NCBI GenBank assembly: GCA_017937065.1
Contig: JAGBEI010000016.1
Coordinates: forward strand, 1 to 49,885
From: Clostridia bacterium
GTDB lineage: Bacteria; Bacillota; Clostridia; Oscillospirales; QAKW01
Length of the DNA: 49,885 nucleotides
Direction of reading: 5' to 3'
The notes beneath the pieces are model-generated. The model made no database searches and was not told where the DNA came from. It saw nothing but the letters and a program-made list of their open reading frames with translations. Shown here piece after piece: positions 32,401-41,187 of the stretch. The position numbers and the translations under genes were made by a program. How positions within the stretch are numbered: the stretch's first letter is position 1; every line of letters begins with the position of its first letter.

Positions 32401-34608
32401 AAAGATTGACTGGAGGTTTTCTGTTTTTCCGTTTTCCGTCCACAGACCGTTTCCTGCGTCATTAATGATGATATTTTTCAGAATTGTGGTGGTATATGTA
32501 ACAAGACCCTCGCCTCTGTCAACATATCCGCTGCCCGCGGCAAAGGTAAAGCCGTCAACAACAACAGTCGCATTAACCGCAGAGGAGGAAAGAACTATAA
32601 CACTGTTGAGCCTACTCTCACGGTCAGACTGACTTCTCTCCGGATTCTGCTCCCATTCGCTGTCAGGCACACCGTAATTGGGAATATTCGGGTTCACGCC
32701 GTGCTTTTCACCGAGAAGAACGGCAGAGCCGGTAAGCATAATCTGCTCGGTATAGGTTCCGGCAGGCATAATGATAGTAGGAACGCTGTCACAAGCCGCT
32801 ATAATTTCAGGAGCGGTTGCAAAAGCATTCACACCGACAGTAAATTTATACGCCATGCCGCCCCATGTTTCAAAGACAACACTGCCGGCAGGCAGAGACG
32901 CTACCGAAGGAGCAAGCAGGTATGTATCCTTAAGGTCAAAATCCGCAGACATGTTGGGATTGTAGGTCGTAAGAATTACAGTATACCTAAACTCATAACC
33001 TGTCTTTGGTGACTTACCGACGGCATAGAAAGTGTTTTTATCCTCGCCGGAATAAAGATCGGCAGAGTCAATCTCGGTTATTTTATTGGTGAGCGTTTCG
33101 TCATAAAGCTCATAAACGGTGTCACCGTCTTTAGCCGCAAAATTAATTACCGCCTTATCGCCGTAATCAATAGTAGCCTTTATGGTTCTGCTGACATGAT
33201 CGATACTTGCGTTGTTAATACCCGTCGAATTAAGATGGAAGATATCGCTGGGAATTGTCATTGCGTCATCAATCCAGAAATAATCGGCGACTATGTTTTG
33301 CATAGAGTTTTCGGAAGGATAAACAGGGTCATGCTGAGCGCCGCTGTAATCGGCATAGTAGTTGCCTGTATAATTCATTCTCGTGTCGCCCGAAAGACCG
33401 AGTGTTTCGTTCATGTTATAAAAGCCGCAGAACTTATTTGAGTTAACGTTAATATTGCCGGAAAAAGCAGATGTTCTTGCAGCCAAAGTATATGAAAAAT
33501 TGATTGCAGGAGCACTGTAATCGGCAGCGCCTATAAACAGGTTATCATGAACATTAAGTCTGTTTTTAGCTGCGGTAACGGTATAAAGAATCGGCGATGA
33601 GCTGAGATTGCTGTCGCTGAGCTCAGCCTCCGGGTCATCTTTAAACACACAACCGGAAATTTCGACATATGTATCAATTCTCTGCGCTGTATCCTTTAAG
33701 GAATGGTCAAACGCAAGAACACCGCTTGTCGACTTGTTGTTATAGAACATGGAATCTTTAATCACGTAATTTGCGTCCTGATCTGCCGGTGCATCAGCAT
33801 ACTGAAGAGCAGGATAGCTGTTATTTACATAATAAAGACCGCTGATTTCAAGATCTGTAGTACCGGTACCCACAAGACTTGTAGACTTCATGTTGGTACA
33901 GCGTACATCTTCTATCTTGACTTTATTTGTAGAAGACACTGATGATGCAAAGTAAAAAACGTTTGTAACGGCGGTTACACCGTAAGACGTGCTGCCGGCA
34001 CCGTTTACAATCGAGTTTCTGAGAACGGCAGACGATTCGGCTTTCTTGTTGCCGGCGTCAATATACGCAAAGCTGCGGGCAACTGTAACACCGTCCAAAA
34101 CAACCTCAATATTAGTGTTGACCTTTCTGGCAACGTCGATAGCACCTACAAGCGTAGTTTCCGTTGTACTTCTTGCGGGATTGACAGACCAAGGCTCACC
34201 CGGAGTTGCGGAAACAACGTTAGGATTGATACCGGCGTTGGCACCGAGAATAGTGACACTGTTTGTTATTGTCAGAGACTCGTTATAAATACCCGAGGTA
34301 ATAACTATAATCGGGTTTTTTACATTCATCGAAAGACAATAATCATATGCCTCTTTTATTGAAGTAAAGTGAATATTGCTGTCAAATGTCTCGGTGATTT
34401 CTTTTCCCCTGTACATATACGAGACTTCATCACCGTCCGAAAGGTCTGTCCAGACGGAGCCGACAATGACCGCATCATTGATGATTCTGTCATAGTATTC
34501 GTCGTCCGGCTCAAAGTTGTTTTCGGCAAAGGTAAAAACAGACATTGCCGAAACAAGCATAAGCAGAGTCAGAACCATTGACAGAACACGCTTTGTTGTT
34601 TGCTTCAT
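29497..34608 (-). CDS. Secreted SLH-domain protein with two beta-helix modules
   Basis: A 1703-residue surface protein. Residues 1-28 are a signal peptide ending VFTFA-EN. Two related modules of the pectate-lyase type parallel beta-helix follow (about 30-460 and 580-1020); each opens with IIVITSGIY or TIIMPAGTY and a motif of the form NPN...W..NP.RS. Between and after them are five or more small beta-sandwich units, each ending in sequences like YTLSVLQ, FKLNIV or YTLNIH (cadherin-like type). Residues about 1500-1703 are three S-layer homology repeats (FRPKDNITRFEVA, TRQEFAKIG, ITRQEVAVI) for binding cell-wall polymer. The ATG at 34608 follows GAGAGGAAG. It is probably an adhesin or a glycan-binding/cleaving protein; catalytic residues are not evident. 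Confidence 0.85.
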   Translation of the reverse strand: MKQTTKRVLSMVLTLLMLVSAMSVFTFAENNFEPDDEYYDRIINDAVIVGSVWTDLSDGDEVSYMYRGKEITETFDSNIHFTSIKEAYDYCLSMNVKNPIIVITSGIYNESLTITNSVTILGANAGINPNVVSATPGEPWSVNPARSTTETTLVGAIDVARKVNTNIEVVLDGVTVARSFAYIDAGNKKAESSAVLRNSIVNGAGSTSYGVTAVTNVFYFASSVSSTNKVKIEDVRCTNMKSTSLVGTGTTDLEISGLYYVNNSYPALQYADAPADQDANYVIKDSMFYNNKSTSGVLAFDHSLKDTAQRIDTYVEISGCVFKDDPEAELSDSNLSSSPILYTVTAAKNRLNVHDNLFIGAADYSAPAINFSYTLAARTSAFSGNINVNSNKFCGFYNMNETLGLSGDTRMNYTGNYYADYSGAQHDPVYPSENSMQNIVADYFWIDDAMTIPSDIFHLNSTGINNASIDHVSRTIKATIDYGDKAVINFAAKDGDTVYELYDETLTNKITEIDSADLYSGEDKNTFYAVGKSPKTGYEFRYTVILTTYNPNMSADFDLKDTYLLAPSVASLPAGSVVFETWGGMAYKFTVGVNAFATAPEIIAACDSVPTIIMPAGTYTEQIMLTGSAVLLGEKHGVNPNIPNYGVPDSEWEQNPERSQSDRESRLNSVIVLSSSAVNATVVVDGFTFAAGSGYVDRGEGLVTYTTTILKNIIINDAGNGLWTENGKTENLQSIFAFGASDDTYMNNHKDVRIVNLRMDAQGTTSLIDGSFETLIMDGVYLAGNSSTLNKGEWMNPKGQNFYLNIRNSFFFKNYQSYKDKPYLCIDLNTNDTDATTSKRIVMENTMFYNNASYPYGIFGVRFGSSKDSMRLVNNIFVSTTANALMPGGTNWFKNKVNYDSAKQADYDKDPSLLDKIEIVDDIEIKFNHIIATGHTVDMTYCKPGTKWNWNYNYFATSFVMGGAGKAPTIKDDASGGVSCVEASKYYNDWNMTDLNTDADDEFAKELDYSINGSGVVDTVAKTYTDTVSASTATYDFNIKMNTLQASYGVYSDAECQNAVSLPVTLKGGSNVFYIKFSSYKDFVSDVYTATITKPLGTEADIVRFGSWRVSDDAVYASIPVGTTEFAIPEIAVSNGATYEIFNDAGCTEKYDYNYISGIGIAPVFKFIKVVSEDGNVSKVYTLSVLQAENDQAEVTYIENAEKISDNEFQAVIPVNKYSFDIIAQHSDNAAISVYDMGQLIRPSENGIVTIDNIAGNKTVDIVVKSAGGAEKTFKLNIVKDRSSCNVTSVFGMINNGDDTSTFETRIDGNSFKVIAYPENQDASYAVYSDYACTAAFADNVVQMSAADTVAYLKVTSADGSASKIYTLNIHTSSEDFKPVEPVDPPKEEYVTIDNATLIADGEYTIKAEDNISSYDVLPKLLDNKYSATTYRVFADKNCSNSIDVERAVGEPTTVPVIGKYTNVYVKVYVKELAEGADTPTGVTDFIVKVTIDSNRPKATYADADAISGWAKEQVNFLNDNGFGYFQGDNGYFRPKDNITRFEVAAIAVRVLGIDESLYSNIILPYTDTIPDWASNYVKACFSLGIMTGVDPQTFDGKKPTTRQEFAKIGVSTVCIMRGDADDALTLYNENQEAIDAAYNERGFADEASVSNWAKPYMRLAVVTYGLINGSNDYGVLNLNPKKEITRQEVAVILANYNGYTKA

Positions 34609-34663
34609 AACTTTCTTCCTCTCTGGTTTTAAAACTGTATTACAGATACAATAATACATAGTT

Positions 34664-34672
34664 ATTATAACA
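34664..34672 (-). promoter_or_regulatory. Extended -10 promoter of the SLH-protein gene
   Basis: Minus-strand TGTTATAAT, an extended -10 with a weak -35, about 55 bases before the start codon. The rest of the 226-base intergenic region to dacF is A/T-rich with no further clear element except a poor TTGTCA-like -35 on the plus strand. Confidence 0.45.
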
Positions 34673-34834
34673 AATGCGTTGCTCAAAGGGCATATCTTCA
34701 TGTTGCATATATACTACTAAATGCGATATTTTTGTTACTATTTTACAATATTTAATTTGACGCCGCTGTGCGTATTGTCATTTAAAACAAAACAGATACA
34801 TATATTTTAGAAAATAAGATAAGGGAGGATAACG

Positions 34835-35965
34835 ATGAAAAGGATTATTTCACTCATTACCGCCGCTGTCATCATGATTTCCTGCACTGTTTTCACATAT
34901 GCAGAGGGCGGTCCGGAAATAACTGCGCCGAGCGCGATACTTGTAGAAAAGACCACGGGGCGGGTGCTATACGAAAAAAATCCGGACGAAAAAATGCGTC
35001 CGGCTTCCGTTACAAAAATAATGACAATACTATTAATAATGGAAGCAATCGAAAACGGGCAGCTCAGCTATAACGACACGGTGACCGCCTCGGCATACGC
35101 AACATCCATGGGCGGCTCACAGGTATATCTCAAGGAGAATGAGCAAATGTCCGTCGACGATATGCTCAAGTGCATCGTAGTTGCTTCGGCAAATGACGCA
35201 TGCGTTGCAATGGCAGAACACATCGCAGGATCGGTTGACGAGTTTGTGGCAAGAATGAACGAACGGGCGCAGCAGCTGGGAATGACAAATACGTCTTTTA
35301 AAAACTGCACCGGTCTTGAGGCGGAAGGACATCTCACAACTGCGAGGGATATTTCCATGATGTCCCGTGAGCTCTTAAAGCACGACGACATTAAAAATTA
35401 CACAAAAATTTGGATGGACAGTATACGGGACGGACAATTCGGTCTGACAAACACAAACAAGCTGATTAGATTTTACGACAAAGCGACAGGACTTAAAACC
35501 GGCTACACCAAGGAATCCATGTACTGCATATCCGCCACGGCGGAAGATAACGGAATGGAACTGATTGCCGTTATTATGGCAGCTCCGTCCTCCGACGAAC
35601 GCAATGCCGACGCCAAAACGCTTTTGAACTACGGCTTCTCAAAATACGCACTGTACAGCGCCGACAAGCAGGAGCTCACACCGATAAAGGTAATCAAGGG
35701 GAAAGCCGAGACGGTTCAGCCGCAGATGCAGCAGATGATGAATCTATTGGTAGAAAAAGGCACGGAAAAAGATATAAAATGCGAAATTACGATGTGTGAG
35801 GATGTAATGGCACCGGTTGAAAAGGGTCAGAAATTAGGCGAAGCAAAGCTCACACTAAACGGTGAAACACTGGCTTCATGCGATATTGAGGCTCAGGAGG
35901 CGGTGCCCAAAGCAGGCGTTTTTGATATTTTTATGGAAATAATAAACTATTTTTTAATTCTTTAG
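34835..35965 (+). CDS. D-alanyl-D-alanine carboxypeptidase (DacF-like)
   Basis: Low-molecular-weight penicillin-binding protein that trims the terminal D-Ala of peptidoglycan stems. Signal peptide residues 1-23 (to TYA). Active-site motifs: SVTK with the nucleophile Ser58 and Lys61, SAN at 118-120, and KTG at 221-223. The C-terminal PBP5-type domain (about 275-360) ends in an amphipathic or membrane tail, FDIFMEIINYFLIL. 376 residues is the family size. AAGGGAGG precedes the ATG. In spore formers relatives (dacF, dacB) act in cortex formation, but whether this one is vegetative or sporulation-specific cannot be decided here. Confidence 0.93.
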   Translation: MKRIISLITAAVIMISCTVFTYAEGGPEITAPSAILVEKTTGRVLYEKNPDEKMRPASVTKIMTILLIMEAIENGQLSYNDTVTASAYATSMGGSQVYLKENEQMSVDDMLKCIVVASANDACVAMAEHIAGSVDEFVARMNERAQQLGMTNTSFKNCTGLEAEGHLTTARDISMMSRELLKHDDIKNYTKIWMDSIRDGQFGLTNTNKLIRFYDKATGLKTGYTKESMYCISATAEDNGMELIAVIMAAPSSDERNADAKTLLNYGFSKYALYSADKQELTPIKVIKGKAETVQPQMQQMMNLLVEKGTEKDIKCEITMCEDVMAPVEKGQKLGEAKLTLNGETLASCDIEAQEAVPKAGVFDIFMEIINYFLIL

Positions 35966-36031
35966 ACTTGAATATGTCATTATAATATGATATCATACAG
36001 TTATAAGTACAAAAAGGAGAATTACAAAAAC

Positions 36032-37366
36032 ATGTCTGTATCCGTAAACAGGAAATACGTTGATTTATTTATCAACGAATCTGAGCGTGAATATTTAAAG
36101 CCCTATGTTGAGGTTGCACACAACCAGCTGCATTCAAAAAAAGGTCAGGGGAACGATTTTTTGGGCTGGCTCGACCTGCCGCTCAATTACGACAAAGAAG
36201 AATTTGCAAGAATAAAAGCGGCAGCCGAGAAGATAAAAAGCAATTCCGACGTACTAATCGTAATCGGTATCGGCGGCTCTTATCTCGGCGCCAGAGCAGC
36301 TATTGAATTTGTACACTCACAGCTTTACAACAATCTGAAGAAAAATACGCCGGAAATTTATTTTGCCGGCAACAACATAAGCGCCGACTATTTAAATGAC
36401 ATTATAAGCCTGTGCGAGGGCAGAGATTTTTCCGTAAATGTAATTTCAAAATCGGGGACAACAACCGAGCCTGCCATCGCTTTCAGAATCTTTAAGGAAA
36501 TGGCGGAAAAGAAATACGGTACGGACGGTGCAAAAGAGCACATATTTGTCACAACCGACAAATCGCGCGGAACACTCAAAGCGCTCGCTGACGATCAGGG
36601 CTACGAAACATTTGTCGTGCCCGACGACGTGGGAGGACGCTATTCCGTACTGACTGCCGTAGGTCTTCTGCCGATAGCGGTTTCCGGCGCAAATATTGAA
36701 AAGATAATGCGCGGTGCCGCAGACGCAAGATGTGATTTTCTGACAGAGGACAACGAGTGCTATAAGTACGCCGTTGACAGAAACATACTGCTCAGAAAAA
36801 ACAAGAGCATCGAAATGCTTATAAGCTATGAGCCGTGCGCCGTTTATTTCGGCGAATGGTTCAAGCAATTAATGGCAGAGAGCGAGGGCAAGGACAACAA
36901 GGGCATATTCCCCTCCTCCGCCAACTTCTCAACCGACCTGCATTCGCTCGGTCAGTTCATTCAGGAAGGCAGCCGCTGCATATTTGAAACGGTACTGAAA
37001 TCCAAAGAGGTCAAGCGCAACATCACGCTGGGAGAGGTAGACGGCAACATTGACGGTCTCAACTTCCTTTCGGGCAAAACAGTTCAGTACGTAAACGACA
37101 ATGCGTTTTTAGGTACAGTGCTTGCCCATACTGACGGCGGTGTGCCCAACATCATTTTGGAGTTTGACAGATACGACGAATACAACTTCGGATATCTTGT
37201 TTATTTCTTTGAAAAAGCATGTGCGCTTTCCGGATATCTGCTCGGTATAAATCCGTTTGACCAGCCGGGAGTTGAGGCATACAAGAAAAATATGTTTGCA
37301 CTGCTCGGAAAACCGGGCTATGAAAAGGAAACAGCCGAAATTAACGAGAAAATCGGCAGAAAATAA
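36032..37366 (+). CDS. pgi: Glucose-6-phosphate isomerase
   Basis: Interconverts glucose-6-phosphate and fructose-6-phosphate. It has two SIS domains: [14 protein letters not shown] and [16 protein letters not shown] bind the phosphate, [19 protein letters not shown] is the PGI signature and [11 protein letters not shown] carries the catalytic Gln/Glu region. The start at 36032 ([13 protein letters not shown]) gives 444 residues, the usual size for the Firmicute type; AAGGAG lies about 12 bases upstream. An in-frame ATG at 35987 lies in the A/T-rich promoter-like region and lacks a ribosome binding site. Confidence 0.95.
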   Translation: MSVSVNRKYVDLFINESEREYLKPYVEVAHNQLHSKKGQGNDFLGWLDLPLNYDKEEFARIKAAAEKIKSNSDVLIVIGIGGSYLGARAAIEFVHSQLYNNLKKNTPEIYFAGNNISADYLNDIISLCEGRDFSVNVISKSGTTTEPAIAFRIFKEMAEKKYGTDGAKEHIFVTTDKSRGTLKALADDQGYETFVVPDDVGGRYSVLTAVGLLPIAVSGANIEKIMRGAADARCDFLTEDNECYKYAVDRNILLRKNKSIEMLISYEPCAVYFGEWFKQLMAESEGKDNKGIFPSSANFSTDLHSLGQFIQEGSRCIFETVLKSKEVKRNITLGEVDGNIDGLNFLSGKTVQYVNDNAFLGTVLAHTDGGVPNIILEFDRYDEYNFGYLVYFFEKACALSGYLLGINPFDQPGVEAYKKNMFALLGKPGYEKETAEINEKIGRK

Positions 37367-37499
37367 CGACCTGTACCTGATGCGGGCAGATATCTGACCG
37401 AAAGATTTTCTCAAACGAACAAGACCGTTTCGGGAAAGCAGGGTCATGATAGGTTTGCTCCGAGGTACTTGTAATTCACCTCCGCTAACATGCGGTGAA
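37367..37499 (+). promoter_or_regulatory. Possible structured leader RNA upstream of the mini P-loop gene
   Basis: The 145-base gap after pgi has several nested pairings: GTACCT with AGGTAC at long range, CCGAAA with TTTCGG, TGACC with GGTCA, and TTCACC-CGC with GCG-GTGAA (37475-37499) just before the ribosome binding site. I do not recognise a known riboswitch or RNA family. The pairings were made by eye and are unproven. Confidence 0.3.
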
Positions 37500-37511
37500 A
37501 GGAGTTTCAAC

Positions 37512-37916
37512 ATGATCAAAGTAATTATCGGAACAAAAGGCACCGGAAAAACCAAGCGTCTGATTGAAATGGTAAATTCCGCAGTCGATACCGAAAAGGG
37601 GCACATTGTATGTCTTGAATACGGAGACGGTCTCAAATACGATATTTCCTCACAGGTAAGACTGATTAACATTAAGGATTACGGAATCAGCGGCTTTGAT
37701 GCATTCAGCGGTTTTATCAAGGGTCTTTTGGCATGCAACTACGATATTTCATCCGTTTTTGTTGACGGAGCACTTAAAATTACCGGCGACGACCTTGATA
37801 AATTAGGTGAAACTCTTGCAGATTTGGAAAAGGTGGAGGAAAACATCACTATCACCGTACTCGTTTCAGCAGACGCTCACAACGCCCCCGAATCGGTTAA
37901 AAAGTACATTGTTTAA
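37512..37916 (+). CDS. Mini P-loop ATPase-like protein
   Basis: A 134-residue protein with Walker A IGTKGTGKT (residues 6-14) and a Walker B-like strand SSVFVDGAL near 80. It ends with a short helical region and VSADAHNAPESVKKYIV. It has only the core of a P-loop fold, too small for helicase or PilT. Similar small proteins in Clostridia are sometimes labelled twitching motility PilT, which is not supported here: no PilT motifs and no pilus genes. AAAGGAG lies 7 bases before the ATG. Function unknown. Confidence 0.7.
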   Translation: MIKVIIGTKGTGKTKRLIEMVNSAVDTEKGHIVCLEYGDGLKYDISSQVRLINIKDYGISGFDAFSGFIKGLLACNYDISSVFVDGALKITGDDLDKLGETLADLEKVEENITITVLVSADAHNAPESVKKYIV

Positions 37917-37935
37917 TCAGAAGTGAACATAATTA

Positions 37936-37975
37936 AACCCCGCCCGGAACAGTTGCTCCGGGCGGGGTTATTTTA
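37936..37975 (+). terminator. Terminator after the mini P-loop gene
   Basis: AACCCCGCCCGGA (37936-37948) pairs with TCCGGGCGGGGTT (37957-37969), followed by ATTTTA. It may also serve the convergent minus operon. Confidence 0.85.
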
Positions 37976-37994
37976 TCGGTTTACGGAAATTAAA

Positions 37995-39233
37995 TCAATC
38001 CGATACTATGCGACGGCACTCAAGGTAAAAGCGCTTATCTGCAGCATGCCCCATAGAAAATGTTTTTCTCGGAAGTATGCCGTCTTTTTTTATTACATCA
38101 AAAAAGCTGTTCTTGCTTATACCGTCCACGACAAAGCCGATACGCCGAGGCTGTGAAGCAAGAGCCCTGACAACATCCTCACCGTGAATGTAATCAGTCC
38201 GTCCGCCGTTTATTTTCGTATATTCATCAATAAAATCCTGAATATTTCCGACCGTTACCGCGCCGCGCGGATCGGTAAAAGTATATTTTTGCTCACAGTC
38301 TCCGATTATGACAGTAAAAACCTGTCCGTCATGCGCACCCGGCGTAAGACCGCAGCAGTCGGCAAATTCGTGCATAAACTTTTCGGTATCGACATCGAAC
38401 AAAACCCTGTGAATAGGTTCAAAATCGAGAGATGCGTCGTGAAGATTTACAAGCTCCAAAAGTGCGTACCTTGCCGGATGATTTTTTGCTTTTTCGCCGA
38501 GCTTATCCTTAAGCATTTCATAGTACTGTTTTGCCGCTGCAAGTGAGTGATTGCCGTCTCCCATGGCATACAGCATGGGATTTTCCTCTTTCGAGTTTAC
38601 ATACAGCTTTTCGAGTGCAGACAGTGCAAAGACAGAATCGTCTCCATGCACACGATAGCCGCGGATATGACCGCTGTTTTGCATAAGCTCAAAATCATAC
38701 AGCTTCTCAAGTGCGGCTGTCTTTTCCGAGTACGGCTCGATTACGGTTCTTTCGGGATCGTTCAGCAGCATCATTATATGCGGCATTTCGACAGCTGCTT
38801 TCGCACGCACCCTGACACGCGCGGGCAGACGTGAGGTAACAGTTGCCTCTGTCGGACGGCAGAGTGATTTTGTGTCCTTTGAAAAATCGTATATTTCCAA
38901 ATCAATCGCACCTACAAGTCCGCGCCGTACCCTGCCGTCCGCAAGAGTGCGCTCGACATAAACAAAGCTGTCCTCAATCTCCCGAAACACGCCTGAGTCA
39001 AGATATTCTCTCATGGTTTCCGTGATTTTTACCGAACGGTTTTCAATATCGTCAAGATAGATTTCAGGAAGCATAAGCGACAGGGTTGAAACACTGTCCC
39101 CAACTGTTTTTTCAACCGCCTTCCAATACTCCGGCTCACTCGTATACTGGTCACATGCAACGCAGCTCCACTTTGTCATATCGGCATTTGCAGGAAGCAG
39201 TATATCGGTCGGAATAAATCCGCAATTTTTCAT
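37995..39233 (-). CDS. DUF1015 family protein
   Basis: A 412-residue cytosolic protein of the DUF1015 family (whole-length match in style: LLPANADMTKWSCVACDQYTSEPEYW near the start, then LPEIYLDD, RGLVGAIDLEIYDFSK and YAMGDGNHSLAAAKQYYE). Function is not established; the family has an all-alpha/beta fold and is widespread in Clostridia and Bacteroidetes. AAGGGG precedes the ATG. It is the last gene of the DUF951-prfA-sua5-coaE-SLT-M18 run, 53 bases after the aminopeptidase. Confidence 0.82.
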   Translation of the reverse strand: MKNCGFIPTDILLPANADMTKWSCVACDQYTSEPEYWKAVEKTVGDSVSTLSLMLPEIYLDDIENRSVKITETMREYLDSGVFREIEDSFVYVERTLADGRVRRGLVGAIDLEIYDFSKDTKSLCRPTEATVTSRLPARVRVRAKAAVEMPHIMMLLNDPERTVIEPYSEKTAALEKLYDFELMQNSGHIRGYRVHGDDSVFALSALEKLYVNSKEENPMLYAMGDGNHSLAAAKQYYEMLKDKLGEKAKNHPARYALLELVNLHDASLDFEPIHRVLFDVDTEKFMHEFADCCGLTPGAHDGQVFTVIIGDCEQKYTFTDPRGAVTVGNIQDFIDEYTKINGGRTDYIHGEDVVRALASQPRRIGFVVDGISKNSFFDVIKKDGILPRKTFSMGHAADKRFYLECRRIVSD

Positions 39234-39286
39234 ATTTTTCCCCTTTCAGCTGCAAATCCAAAGAGAGTCTTGCAGCATTTTAAATA

Positions 39287-40633
39287 TCAGTCCTCCAAAA
39301 ATACCCTGAAAGCCCGAACCGTTTCATAGACGTCCGCCTTGGAGGCAATCTCATACGGCGCGTGCATTGACAAAAGCCCCACGCCGATGTCTACCGTGTC
39401 GACGTTGCGGTTGGCAATGTATTTTGCGACCGTTCCGCCGCCACCTGCATCCACCTTACCCAAAAGTCCCGACTGCCAGATGATTTCTTTATTGTCAAAA
39501 AGGTTGGTAAAATACGCCATGGTCTCGGCAGATGCATCAGACGTACCAGACTTTCCTCTCGCACCAGTATATTTTGTAACGGTGGGACCGCATCCGAGAA
39601 TGCTCGCATTCTGTTTATCAAGCACCGATGGATAAATAGGATCAAATGCGGCGTTAACGTCAGCCGACAAGCATTTACTTTTAAGATTTACAAGGTGTTT
39701 GTCACAGCTTTCGCATAATTTATCCACAACCATGTCAAAATAGCTGCTTTGCATACCCGTAACGCCGTCGGAGCCTATTTCCTCCTTATCTACAAGCGCG
39801 ACAAGCTTGGTGCGCCCGGACGGCGCCGCACTCATCAGCGCCTCAAACGCAGTCCACGCGCAGATTCTGTCATCGTGCCCGTATGCGCCGATAAGGCTTT
39901 TGTCAAAACCGACGCTTGATGCGGGAAGCTGCGGCACAAAGCTGATTTCGGCGGAAATCAAATCCCGCTCGGTTATTCCGTAGCGCTCATTCAGTATTTT
40001 CAGCACATTATATTTAATTTTATCGTTTTCCTGTGTCTGTTCGCCTATTGTACCGCAGATAATCCGCAAATCCTCTCCCTCGATTGCCTTGCCGAGAGTC
40101 TTGCCCGCCTGCTCTGATGCAAGATGAGGTAAAAGATCCGTTATACAGAAGGTATATCCGTTATCAGAAAAATCAACGGTTTTACCGTCGCGGGTAACGG
40201 CAACGCCCTCCATTTGAAGCGGAAGCGCAGTCCACTGATACTTCTTTATTCCGCCGTAGTAGTGGGTTTTAAGCATGGCGATACCGCTGTCCTCACAAAG
40301 CGGCTGGGGCTTTAAATCAAGCCGCGGAGAATCTATATGAGCCGCACAATAATGAATACCGTCCTTTTCGGGTTCATTGCCCATAATACCGAAAAATACC
40401 GACTTATCCCTGTTAAGTGCGTAAAATCTGTCTCCGGGTTTTAGCTTTTCCTTAAAATCAAGAGCCTTAAACCCGTTTTTCTTCGCCCGCTCAACAAAAT
40501 AGCGAGTGCATGCTCGCTCGGTCTTGCATGTATTTAAGAATTCTATGTACCTGTCACTGACAGCGAAAATCTCGTCATGCACCGGGTTTTCCTCAAAAAC
40601 ATTCTTTTTCTTATAGATAAGATTGTCAGACAT
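39287..40633 (-). CDS. M18 family aminopeptidase
   Basis: Zinc aminopeptidase (aminopeptidase 1 / ApeB type) of 448 residues that trims N-terminal residues from peptides in the cytosol. Metal-site stretches visible are CAAHIDSPRLDLKP (His and Asp), DKEEIGSDGVTG (the catalytic Glu pair), DVNAAFDP and GLLSMHAPYEIASKAD (final His). The dodecamer-forming insert near residues 100-230 is present. There is no signal peptide. It starts 11 bases after the lytic transglycosylase gene with AGGAGG upstream. Confidence 0.92.
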   Translation of the reverse strand: MSDNLIYKKKNVFEENPVHDEIFAVSDRYIEFLNTCKTERACTRYFVERAKKNGFKALDFKEKLKPGDRFYALNRDKSVFFGIMGNEPEKDGIHYCAAHIDSPRLDLKPQPLCEDSGIAMLKTHYYGGIKKYQWTALPLQMEGVAVTRDGKTVDFSDNGYTFCITDLLPHLASEQAGKTLGKAIEGEDLRIICGTIGEQTQENDKIKYNVLKILNERYGITERDLISAEISFVPQLPASSVGFDKSLIGAYGHDDRICAWTAFEALMSAAPSGRTKLVALVDKEEIGSDGVTGMQSSYFDMVVDKLCESCDKHLVNLKSKCLSADVNAAFDPIYPSVLDKQNASILGCGPTVTKYTGARGKSGTSDASAETMAYFTNLFDNKEIIWQSGLLGKVDAGGGGTVAKYIANRNVDTVDIGVGLLSMHAPYEIASKADVYETVRAFRVFLED

Positions 40634-40644
40634 AAAAAATCCTC

Positions 40645-41187
40645 CTAATAAATAAGTTCGTATATACGCTTGACCATCAAGACTTTTTTAACGTATTTTT
40701 CCGTTTCGGGAAACGGTATGCTTTCAAGCAAAATACCGTCTTGAGAGTGTTCGCCGTCCGAGAGCCATTTCAGCACGTTTCCCCTGCCCGCATTGTACGC
40801 GGCAAGCGCCACCGAATGGTCCCCGAATTCCTCAAAAAACAGCGAATAAATGCAGCATCCGTATCTGATATTTTTTTCGGCTTCATACAGCACGCCCGGT
40901 AAAATATCCTTCTCTCCCTCTTTCATCGCCGCCCATTGCAGAGTATCGGGAGTTATCTGCATAAGTCCTATCGCCCCCGCGCCCGAAACAGAAAAGGGGT
41001 CAAAGCCGCTTTCGCATTTTATAACGGCATATATGAGATTTTCACTTATATCATAGCGACCGGCATATTCCGAAACATATTCCGAATACTTTCGCGGATA
41101 TATAAAACGCAGCACGGCTATCGCACAAACAAAAGCCGCAACCAGCGACAAAAATACAATAAGGGGACGCAGGTATTTTGTGCTCAA
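40645..41187 (-). CDS. Lytic transglycosylase (SLT domain)
   Basis: Membrane-anchored murein lytic enzyme of 180 residues. One N-terminal membrane helix (about residues 8-29, PLIVFLSLVAAFVCAIAVLRF) is followed by the Slt70-type catalytic domain: AVIKCESGFDPFSVSGAGAIGLMQITPDT holds the catalytic Glu (split here over residues 54-82), then AALAYNAGRGNVLKWL (here VALAAYNAGRG). It overlaps coaE by 4 bases. The coaE-SLT pairing is common in Clostridia. It probably cleaves glycan strands during growth or sporulation. Confidence 0.9.
   Translation of the reverse strand: MSTKYLRPLIVFLSLVAAFVCAIAVLRFIYPRKYSEYVSEYAGRYDISENLIYAVIKCESGFDPFSVSGAGAIGLMQITPDTLQWAAMKEGEKDILPGVLYEAEKNIRYGCCIYSLFFEEFGDHSVALAAYNAGRGNVLKWLSDGEHSQDGILLESIPFPETEKYVKKVLMVKRIYELIY

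Noticed and set aside
32701..33012. Antisense frames inside the SLH-protein gene
   Set aside because: They are shadows of the beta-helix coding region; none has a start site or recognisable domain.
35966..36031. Sigma-A promoter of pgi (TATAAT at 35981)
   Set aside because: A good TATAAT exists, but the sequence 17 bases upstream is not a credible -35, and no extended -10 is present.
37446..37511. N-terminal extension of the mini P-loop protein (22 residues)
   Set aside because: It runs through the hairpin and ribosome binding site; AAAGGAG at 7 bases favours the start at 37512.
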